Source: Physcomitrium patens (Eukaryota > Streptophyta > Bryopsida > Funariales > Funariaceae). From it: a stretch of DNA of 64,000 nucleotides. The DNA is taken from the NCBI RefSeq assembly GCF_000002425.4, contig NC_037260.1, forward strand, positions 11,999,463 through 12,063,462, in the 5' to 3' direction. The translations under genes were made by a program, and so were the position numbers. The stretch's first letter is position 1, and every line of letters begins with the position of its first letter. The notes under the pieces are model-generated. The model made no database searches. It saw only the letters and a list, made by a program, of their open reading frames with translations, and was not told where the DNA came from. Of the stretch, positions 56,008 to 64,000 are shown piece after piece.

Positions 56008-57470
56008 TCATCTTGATTTTGATGGATGTCGTCGATGAAAAGCCTCCACCACCTTTGCTGCATTTGCAAGATCTTTATTGACTCCCATGTGTATTCACTA
56101 ATATCATATCCGCGCCAATGGACAAGATATTCAAATTTATTTCGACGCCGCCTTGAATCTAAGACTTCTTCTACATCAAACTCTTCATTATTGTCTACTT
56201 CTATAGGAGGAGGTGGAGCTTGTCATCTTCTTGGTATGTCCATTGTCTTATATGCTTCAAGAAGAGACACGTGGAATACTGGGTGGATTTTCATTGACTC
56301 TGGTAGATCTAAACGATATACAACTGGATTGATTTGTGCAGAAATAGAAAATAGTCCCAGCCTTCGATAGTCCAACTTGTCACAAGGACGAGTGGTCTTC
56401 ATATTGTGACGAAGTAGCCATACCTTATCACCCAAGATGAATGATGGTTGTTCCTTTCGATAGACATCCGCATTGGCCTTTTGTTGTTCTTCAACCTCTT
56501 TTAACTAGGCCTTCATCGTTGCATGTAGCTCTGATAAATGAATTGCCAAATCTATTGCAGCAAGATTATCAACTTTTGAAAAGTCAAAAGTATCAAGTCG
56601 TGGATGATAACCATAATTAGCAAAGAAAGGTGTTTGTTTTGTAGAAGAGTGTACCGTGTTATTGTAAGCAAACTCTGCCAATGGCAAAAGAGTTGTCCAA
56701 TGATCTTGTTGGTAATTAATGGTACATCTTAAATATTGCTCCAAAACTTGATTAACACGCTCTGTTTGTCCATCAGTTTGAGGATAGAATGCCGAAGATA
56801 GTTTTATATCCACTTTTAGAATCTTGAAAAGAGTCCGCCAAAATCTTGATACAAATTGAGTTCTCCTATCTGATAAATTATCCTCGGATAATCCATGATA
56901 GCGATAGATATTGTCAAGAAAGAGCTTAGCTATTTCTTCACCTGTGATAGATTATGTATATGGTACAAAATGTGCCATCTTGGTAAAACGATCTACTATC
57001 ATGAATATAGAGTCATAAGAACCTGAAATTGGAAGATCCGTGATGAAGTCCATAGAAACAAAAGACCATGGTTATTCTGGAATGGGTAATGGCTGAAGAA
57101 GTCCAAAAGGTCGATGACGAGGAGTTTTTGATCTTAAGCAAACATCACATGATTGTACAAAATCTTCAACTCCCTTCGACATTTGAGGCCACCAAAAATC
57201 CCTTGATATCAGCTCCAAAGTCTTATTATATCCAAAATGTCCTACTGCTAGGAAGTCGTGACGAGCTTGAAGAACACGTAAATGTGCTTCTCCTTCTGGA
57301 ACATATAGGTGTCCTTCGAAATAGAATAGGTTGTTCTTGAATTCAAATTTAGATGGATCATGAGATTTAGAAGAATTGTTCTTGATATCATAAACAAGAG
57401 GGTCTGAAGACATACTTAACTGGACTTGCTTAAGAAAAGTTAAATCAACAGTCAATGTTGATTTTATTGC
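56008..57470 (-). pseudogene. pol: C2 integrase and chromodomain
   Basis: HHCC: LQARHDFLAVGHFGYNKTLE...SCDVCLRSK, intact, at 57300-57130. The core is broken around 57060-56830; the part with the Glu is at 56813-56505 (YPQTDGQTERVNQVLEQYLR). The C-terminal domain is at 56435-56223 (KIHPVFHVSLLEAYK). The chromodomain (EEVLDSRRRRNKFEYLVHWR, GYDISEYTWES) carries a 1-nt deletion near 56095 but otherwise reads to TGA at 56008 (EAFHRRHPSKSR). Confidence 0.87.
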
Positions 57471-58580
57471 TCAAAGATGAAATTGCTCGGGCTTCAAGAG
57501 AACCGTTCTTTATTACTCAAAAGTTGCATCTCCTTCTTTTGGTATAAGATAAGAACGTCTAGATAAGGCATCAGACAAACCTTGTTATTTTCCTGGCCGA
57601 TAAGTGATGATGAACTCGAATCTTGATAAAGACATGCTCCAACGAGCTTGGCGACAATTTAATACGTATGTTGACATAAAATATTTGAGGTTCTTATGAT
57701 CCGTAACCATGGTGACTGGACTAGAAGTGCCTTTTAGATAATGACGCCATTCTTGGAAAGAATCCATAATTGCAAGAAGTTCTTTGTCATGGATCTCATA
57801 ATTGATTTTTGCTGCTGAGAATTTTCTTGAATGAAAGGCTACTGGATGAAGTTTGTCATCTGTTTCCATTTGTGATAAAATCGCACCCAGAGCAAAGTCC
57901 GATGCATCTGTTTCCATAAAGAATGTTTTGGAAAAATCAACACGATACAAGATTGGTGCAGAAATAAATGCTATCTTTAAAGATTCAAAAGCAACTTTCG
58001 CTTCTTGATTCCATTGGAGTTTGTCTTTACAAGTCAAATGTGTAAGTGGAGCCGCAACTTGAGAGAAGTCTTTGATGAAGATCCGATAGTAGTTGGCAAA
58101 TCCCAAAAAACATTGGACATCTCTTACCGTTTTTGAGATCTTCCAATCTATAATAGTTTGAATTTTCTTAGGATCCATCATAAGTCCATCATTTGAAATG
58201 ATGTAACCTAAGAAATCAACTTGAGTAGTGTAGAATACACACTTTTCTATCTTGGCATAGACTCCTGCATCTCTTAATTTTTGTAACACATGATGAATAT
58301 GAAGTTCATGTTCTTCTGGATTCTTAGAATAGATGAAGATGTCGTCTAGATAACATACCACAAAGTCGTCAAAAAACTCTCAAAAATTATCATTCATTAG
58401 ATGTTGAAAAGCTCTTGGTGCATTTGTAAGTCCAAAAGGCATGACGTTGTATTCAAAATGTCCATACCTAGTTCGAAATGTAGTCTTCCATTCATCTCCT
58501 TCTTTGATGCGTACTAGATTGTATGCTCTCTGAAGATCTATTTTTGTATAGATCTTAGCTTGATTCAGCTGATCAAGAAG
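57471..58580 (-). pseudogene. pol: C2 RT second half and RNase H
   Basis: RT resumes [20 protein letters not shown] near 58460, has a TGA at 58380, then VVCYLDDIFIYSKNPEEHEL (58361), intact YLDD. RNase H: FFMETDASDFALGAIL, HDKELLAIMDSFQEW, VTDHKNLKYF (D, E and D present). Stops TAA TAA at 57510-57515 and TGA at 57471 match C1 exactly. Confidence 0.88.
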
Positions 58581-58589
58581 TCTAGATAT

Positions 58590-59495
58590 TTAATGTAGTG
58601 GATACTTGTTTTTGATGGTAATCTTGTTGAGTCCTCGATAATCAACACACATCCGTAATGATCCATCTTTTTTCTTCACAAATAGAATTGGAGCTCCTGC
58701 TGGAGATTTAGAATGGCATATGAAATTCTTGGCTAGATTTTCTTTAATATACTCCTTGAATTCATCCAACTCATTTTGTGATAAACTATAGATTGGTCCG
58801 AATGGCGGTTGTGCTCCTTCTTGAAAGTCAATTGAGCAATCATAGGAACGATGTTCCGAGAGTGTATCCGCATTGTTTTTTTCAAATACATCTTGAAATT
58901 CTTGATATTGGCTTGGAATGCTACTTGAAGTCTTTTCACCAGTAGAAACGGGTGTAGCATAAATAATGTATGGTGATTCTTTCATAGCAGCATGCAAGAA
59001 AGCTTTTGCACCTATAAATACGGATTTAATTGAACTAGATTTATGACTCTCTACTAGCTTAACTACATTGTTAGTTATACTTTTAGAGAAAGTAAGAGTT
59101 CGAGAAATCCAGTCTATTTGAGGGTTGTATTTTTCTAACCACGATAAACCTAAGATGACTGGATTAGAGGGAGATCTAATGATATTAAATACTACAAAAC
59201 TATTATGACCATTGATTATTACTTCTATAGGAAGGGTTTCGTGAGTAATATCTCCAGAAGACAATAGACGACCATCTATGACTTCTTCATGAACAGGTTT
59301 GGTTTTCTTTACTAAAGATATGCTATGTCTTTTAGTAAATTCTTCATCTAAAAAATACGCTGAGACTCTTGAATCTAACAAGGCAGAGACTTTGTAATCT
59401 TTAGGTCCTAAAATAAGATTTAATGTAAAACAAGGAAAAGGCTCTGAGGAGAGAATAGGACCTTTACTAGAAATTGTGCAAGGTTCCAGCCGCAC
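58590..59495 (-). pseudogene. pol: C2 protease and RT first half
   Basis: A 301-codon open segment: protease [17 protein letters not shown] with Arg in place of the active-site Gly (Asp-Ser-Arg), [37 protein letters not shown]-like linker, then RT entry [40 protein letters not shown]. It ends at a stop after NKYPLH. The first codons are GTG-led (GTGCGGCTGGAACC), so this is a continuation of a polyprotein rather than a start. Confidence 0.88.
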
Positions 59496-59503
59496 AGTCC
59501 CTA

Positions 59504-60508
59504 TTATAGCTGGACAAACTCGTTTTCTGACATATTATCTTCTTTCACAGCCATACTCCTCATTTTGTGATTGCGTCGTTTCTTTGGACAATGTTGAGCA
59601 GTGTGCTTTCGTTCTCCACAATATAAACTTAATCCTTCTTGACGACGACGAGTCTTTTCTTGCTCAGTAAGAGATTTGAAACGTACTGCATCAATTTGCA
59701 TATCCTCTACTTCCAAATGTATGTGTTGAAGAGGTGTTGGTATTGCCATTGAATTATAGTAATGTTGAGGTCCACTTATACGGTTCTCAGATCGAAATTC
59801 AAAAAGGCGATTGTCGCACTTCACGGCAAAGTCAATTGCTTGACTCAATGTTTGAGGATCAGGTAAGTTGAGCATTAATTTTTTTACCTCATATTGTAAT
59901 CCATAGAGAAATTGGCTAATAAGTGCAGCATCATCCCACTTGATATCAGTTGCAAGTTGTTGAAATTGTGAAGCATATAACGTTACTGATCGATTGCCTT
60001 GTTATAAAATACGGATCTTATTGGTTGCAACACGAATTGCATCATGTTCTCTATACATGGATCGAAACTCCGCCAAAAAAGCCTCTAGATTATCCAATAT
60101 TGGATCTCGTCGTTCAAGAAAAGATGAAAACCACGATAGTGCCAAACCTGAAAGAAGTGTACCAATGAATCTAACTTGTGATCCTGTGGTTGGATAGCTT
60201 TGGGGTTGAAGTTCAATCACAAGTTGCACTTGAATGATAAATCCTTGAAACTTGGATCTGGTACCATCAAACTTCTCGGGTAGGGTAATTCTTGGTTCTC
60301 TAACATTTGAAGGGCATTCCACCATAGGAGAAAGGACATGGTTTGGTGCAGATGTTGAAGCAGCTCCAACCATTTCTATATCTTTACTTCCTGCCAATCT
60401 TGTTGCTCCTTGTGGTGGTAAATTGAGTTGATGCATTGCAAGCATTAATTCCCTCAATTGCTCTTGCATTTGTGCCTTTGCACTCTTCATTTCAAGAAGT
60501 TCTGTCAT
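59504..60508 (-). pseudogene. gag: C2 gag
   Basis: ATG 60508 (MTELLEMKSAKAQMQEQLRE), which I prefer to the upstream ATG at 60544 because A1 and C1 start at the matching MTE/MTK. Blocks: GATRLAGSKDIEMVGAASTS, LPEKFDGTRSKFQGFIIQVQ, ALSWFSSFLERRDPILDNLE, stop near 60002, ALISQFLYGLQYEVKK, LNLPDPQTLSQAIDFAVKCD. The knuckle SLYCGERKHTAQHC has lost its first Cys. Only one stop in the first 500 nt. Confidence 0.87.
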
Positions 60509-60593
60509 GATAACACTTGGAAGAGAGAAGATGTCTAATATCACTCAAGACAAATAGAAGAGAGGACTTGCGGACAAAGAAAATACTAAGGAC

Positions 60594-60699
60594 AATATCA
60601 GTTTAGAAGAGGGTTATCCACAACTTCTAATACACTTATATCTTATCAAGAAAAAGGGGTAATCCACTCTTAATCAAGATTAGACAAAGCTCTGATATT
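60594..60699 (-). ncRNA. C2 leader RNA cassette
   Basis: A 106-nt unit closed by perfect 8-bp arms AATATCAG and CTGATATT. The second inner hairpin pairs TTAGAAG with CTTCTAA around TTGTGGATAACC; the first contains GTGGATTACCCC between AAGAG and CTTTTT. Nine nt inside the primer site. Confidence 0.65.
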
Positions 60700-60707
60700 G
60701 TAGGTGT

Positions 60708-60718
60708 ACTCTTGTCAA
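60708..60718 (-). other. C2 self-priming primer-binding site
   Basis: TTGACAAGAGT on the minus strand, 2 nt inside the LTR, perfect complement of ACTCTTGTCAA at 60906-60896, which lies 31 nt from TATATATA (60930-60937). Confidence 0.75.
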
Positions 60719-60720
60719 TC

Positions 60721-61281
60721 TGTCAAGGACAAGAACTCGATGAAAAAACAATTCAGATAAGTGAGCCTTCACTCAAAGAGAGGTAACAAAATATATATAA
60801 ACAAGTATATATATTGAAAGAGGAACTGGAATGGCTATTGCCAAAAGACAAGAAAACTAGAGACCCTTGAAACTAGACTAAAAGCAAGAAAGGAGTTGAC
60901 AAGAGTGAAGAAGGCTTCACTCTTGTCTCTATATATACTCTCTAACTAGGAACTACATGGCGATGTTCTATAGGACCTCCAATATATGTTGACTTTGTAG
61001 GACACATGCCTTGACTTACAAGGCAAGTTTTTCTACGTGTGGGCCACATAGTTAGTTTGATCTTCAAGCTAACAACATGTGTGGCACATGGCCAACTTGT
61101 TGACCACGTTTCTAATCCAAAAAGTCAATTAAAGACACCTATGAAGTCAAGGCAGCGTCTAGGAAGTTTCTAGGAAGCTTTTATATTAAATATTATAGAA
61201 TTAACTTACTTTTACCTACTTTTACTTACTTCTACTTATTTCTATATGTAATTATTAGCTTACATGATTATGGCCGTGACA
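60721..61281 (-). repeat. C2 5' LTR (561 bp)
   Basis: TGTCAAGGACAAG to TATGGCCGTGACA, followed by the TGCAC duplication. Same organisation as the C1 5' LTR. Confidence 0.95.
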
Positions 61282-61286
61282 TGCAC

Positions 61287-61593
61287 ATATAGAAAACTTG
61301 CCTTACAAATTAAGATATATGTCTTCTAAAGTGAACGTGTGTTAAAGGTTCTATAGAATATTGTCATGTAGTTCTTAATTAGATAGTACATATAGATGCA
61401 AGAGTGAAGCCTTCTTCATTCTTATAAATGTCTTTTTAAGCTTTAGTATTGTTTCAAGATTTTTTAGTCTTTTTGTCTTTAGCAATAGCCATTCTAATAT
61501 AATATATTATCATTTTTTAATAATTATGTAGTCTTTTAAAGTGAAATAAGAGTATATTGAAGATTTCTTTCTTTGAGATTTATATCATTGACA
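61287..61593 (+). repeat. C0 3' LTR, fragment 3
   Basis: Reversed C LTR order: AAAACTTGCCTTACAA, TTCTATAGAATATTGTC, TAGTACATATAGATGCAAG (decayed TATA and start), AGTGAAGCCTTCTTCA, TAGCAATAGCCATTC, ending ATTGACA at 61593. About 75% identity. Confidence 0.75.
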
Positions 61594-63098
61594 ATAAGTT
61601 GATGTTATTAGTATAATGAACTATATTGCACTTGGTGAAATGAGCTGGAGGATGTAAAACTTCCATCTCCATACTTTTCTTGCTGACAAATATTCTATAA
61701 AATGATGTAATATTATTTCTTGAGTTCCAACTAAGCATACTAGGCAATATTAATCAATGTGCCTATTCACCTTCTTTCTCCATGCATTCATCACAATAGC
61801 ACCAAGTCATGTTAAGCTTTTTTATGTTCATATATTTTATTCTATATATTAATCTATTTTCATATGTAATTGAAGATAAATCTTTTTCTATTATTTAGTC
61901 ATAGCATTTGAAATAATGTGTTCTTTATGTATTAATGAGTAATCTAATTATATAATATACTATATAAATGGAACTTAACTATGCCATTAAAATTTGCTAA
62001 GATCCTATATCAACCATTAAACTCTCTTATTGTGTAATAAAATGACATGTTTTTTCAAATCTCATTTAATAGTTTCAATCTTGCATGTTTGAGCAACCAA
62101 AAGATATGAATCATCATATTGTTGTCTTTCTCTTCCCACCAACTTCAATACAATCCTAATCATAAGTGAGTTCAATTAGACTATAAGTATTATCTTGTAC
62201 AATATAAGTGTTAATATGTGTAGGTATTTGAACTTTGGTTAGGTTGGTGTCAAGTCAAAAAAATAATATTATTTTTTATATTAATTTAGACTCCATAATA
62301 TTATTTTCAAATAATAATTCTATTCACTCTCTATTTTATACTCAAAAATCTAAAGCCAATAAGATATATTGCTATTGATGTACAAGCATAGTGGTTAAGA
62401 CTACTAAACCACCATTATCTACTTAGGTTAATCCAAAACATTGTTGTGCTACTAAGAAATCTAAAAACTAGTTATTTTTTCAAATGTTAATGTACATTAG
62501 TAATTCTTTCTTAAATAAGGCGGTTGTCTTGGCTTTTAAAAATCATAGGTCAATAATTGGTATTAAAGGGCAATGCTACATAGTACAATTGAATCACTTA
62601 TATCATACTAGAAGAATATATGTAAGATCTAGGAGATACATCTTCTACTTGGCTGTAATAACATTCCACACAATAGACCTTTTTTAGCTTTGATATTATA
62701 AAAGAGTAAAGAATTCTGAGATTGATTGCTATTGTCACCTATAATATATTAAAAATATATTATTATTCACAATTATTCTACAATCCATACTATTAATTGT
62801 TGTTATACACTTTTTATACAATTTTTTATTGAAAAAAATTATTAATATTTGTGGAGGTGAAGAAGAGGCCAAATGATGTGCTTAAAAGTTTCTTTACTTT
62901 AGCTTCATCAACCTAGTATATATTATGCTCATATGTCCATTAGAGATAAGTTGAATTATAGATTCTTTTATAATGGTTGCTAATTTTATTTCAATTTAAG
63001 ACAAGCATCAATTCCAAATAGAATGTTTTAAATACACATATAGTATTTTAGATTATTTTTTTCATCTAATAAAGTAAAAGAGGTGCCATTTGCATCTT
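61594..63098. other. AT-rich stretch with no recognisable feature
   Basis: About 1.5 kb with short, compositionally biased frames only, the longest of 67 codons at 62484-62687. No LTR end, RNA gene or pol motif seen. It may be older decayed repeat or intergenic DNA. Confidence 0.6.
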
Positions 63099-63573
63099 TG
63101 TTAGGGACATAGTCCTTAGACCTTTCTAGACACAAGTTTCTAGAACCTTCTAGAAAGAAGTCTCCAGAAACTTCCAGAAGATTCCTTGAATATTCTCTTA
63201 GAATATTCTTCAAAGATTTCCTAAAGATTCTTTGAAGATTCCCTAAAGATTTCCTTAGAAAGCTCTAGAACATTCTTAGAATATTCTAGTAGATTCTAGG
63301 AAGTTACTTGAGAAGCTTCCTAGCTCTTGGATAGTTGCTCGAGAAGCTTCATAGTTCTTGGGAAGCTTCTTGATGCACTTCTTTAGAACCATAGGCCAGT
63401 AGTATATATAGGAGTCGAGGCTGAAGAGTTCTTCAGTCTCGACAACGCATCTCTTGAAGCTCTAGCTCAATTTTCTTGGCGTTGCTCTTGTACTCATCTG
63501 ATAATCTAGTTCTTGTCATTTCTTCTTGAACTTCTTGTTTAGATTTCTTGTTTGTATTTTTTGGTCCGTGACA
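63099..63573 (+). repeat. A2 5' LTR (475 bp)
   Basis: Starts TGTTAGGGACATAG and ends GGTCCGTGACA, the A-family termini. It has HSE-like copies near 63120-63370 (for example TTCTAGAACCTTCTAGAA at about 63129), TATATATA at 63403-63410 and the predicted RNA start AGTCTCGACAA at 63435. It is shorter than A1 because the U3 array is smaller. The element body continues beyond the window. Confidence 0.9.
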
Positions 63574-63575
63574 GT

Positions 63576-63586
63576 TTGTCGAGACT
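63576..63586 (+). other. A2 self-priming primer-binding site
   Basis: TTGTCGAGACT, 2 nt after the LTR, perfect 11-nt complement of the predicted RNA 5' end at 63435-63445. Confidence 0.78.
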
Positions 63587-63597
63587 ACCTTTATCTT

Positions 63598-63701
63598 AAT
63601 ATCAGAGCTGAATCCTTCTTGTTTGAGAGCGGATTACCCCTCTTCTTGAAGGTATTTTAGCGCTTTAGGGGTTGCGGATTACCCTCCTCTAAACTGATAT
63701 T
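63598..63701 (+). ncRNA. A2 leader RNA cassette 1
   Basis: 104 nt, arms AATATCAG and CTGATATT. Inner motifs AGCGGATTACCCC and TTGCGGATTACCC, the latter within TTTAGGGG/CTCTAAA arms. Confidence 0.7.
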
Positions 63702-63712
63702 TTTTCAATCAC

Positions 63713-63816
63713 AATATCAGAGCTTAGTTCTTTGAGGCAGAGAGTGGACTACCCCTTTCCTTGGAGATACTTGAGCGTTCTAAGGGTTGCGGATTACCCT
63801 CTCTTGGACTGATATT
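63713..63816 (+). ncRNA. A2 leader RNA cassette 2
   Basis: 104 nt, arms AATATCAG and CTGATATT. Inner motifs AGTGGACTACCCC and TTGCGGATTACCC. Confidence 0.7.
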
Positions 63817-63864
63817 AATTCCTTCTTTTTGTTTAGCATAGCTAGTAGAAAAGACTGTTAACAT

Positions 63865-63971
63865 CGATTTCAGAGCTTTGCCTTCTTGATAGAGTGCGGA
63901 TTATCCCTCTTCTCGAAAGCATTGAGGCATTTTTAGAGGTTGCGGATTACCCTCTTCTAAAACTGAAATCG
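63865..63971 (+). ncRNA. A2 leader RNA cassette 3
   Basis: 107 nt, arms CGATTTCAG and CTGAAATCG; both arms changed relative to cassettes 1 and 2, so pairing is kept. Inner motifs TGCGGATTATCCC and TTGCGGATTACCC. Confidence 0.7.
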
Positions 63972-63974
63972 TTT

Positions 63975-64000
63975 AGTGTTTTTTTTTTTTTTTTTTTTTT
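63975..64000 (+). repeat. Poly-T run at the window end
   Basis: About 25 consecutive T in the A2 leader. It could be real or an assembly artefact; the window stops inside it. Confidence 0.8.

Noticed and set aside
62484-62687. 67-codon plus-strand frame in the 61594-63098 gap
   Set aside because: AT-driven composition, no similarity recognised, no context.
1-64000. Host protein-coding genes, tRNA or rRNA genes
   Set aside because: Every coding-like segment I could read belongs to gag, pol or the extra ORFs of the elements; no tRNA cloverleaf or rRNA block was noticed by eye.

Overview
The window looks like nuclear heterochromatin of a land plant. It is AT-rich, has no recognisable host gene, and consists almost entirely of Ty3/gypsy LTR retrotransposons nested inside one another. 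Chromodomain integrases, Athila/Tat-like pol with a tRNA-Asp-type primer site, and pervasive C-to-T/G-to-A decay at likely methylated cytosines all point to a plant. The species cannot be named from the sequence; a non-seed plant is possible, because one family (D) resembles, from memory, elements better known from fungi and early-diverging plants.

Five families are named here for convenience. A (A1, A2) and C (C0, C1, C2) are related chromoviruses with the order gag, protease, RT, RNase H, integrase, chromodomain, then a small extra ORF. B (B0, B1) is OTA-type (Athila/Tat-like) with an extra coiled-coil ORF after integrase. D (D1, D2 and two solo LTRs) is a divergent Ty3-like family. E (E1, E2) is a non-coding LTR-like repeat.

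The layout can be read as layers. The oldest is C0 (+ strand): RNase H, integrase and chromodomain remnants at 1-1588 and a 3' LTR split into 1589-1790, 54848-54886 and 61287-61593. Its LTR holds E1 (1791 to about 54847) and C2 (54887-61281). E1 holds B0 (2939-54585, minus strand). B0 holds E2 (5192-6466) and D1 (8342-36002, plus) in pol, and C1 (39650-54363, minus) in its 5' LTR. D1 holds B1 (13686-31452, minus) and a solo D LTR (33213-34545). B1 holds A1 (17081-23617, minus) and another solo D LTR (26546-27876). C1's 3' LTR holds D2 (39888-48220, plus). Target-site duplications support most junctions, and the deepest path has six layers. From 61594 to 63098 I see nothing codable. At 63099 the 5' LTR and leader of A2 (plus) begin and run off the window.

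Four connected signals in A and C are the main discoveries. (1) The primer site lies 2 nt inside the LTR and is an 11-nt perfect complement of the predicted 5' end of the transcript, 31-32 nt from a TATATATA box, which is the layout of Tf1/sushi-type self-priming. (2) The leader carries one to three copies of a cassette of about 105 nt, closed by a stem whose two arms change together between copies, with GGATTACC-type motifs in two inner hairpins. (3) A small ORF of 117-140 codons with a conserved HYRWL...NHL.REQ core lies between pol and the 3' LTR. (4) The A-family U3 is an array of canonical heat-shock elements. All coding regions listed are decayed to some degree; the best preserved are A1 pol, the C2 and A1 small ORFs, and the D gag/protease/RT segments.
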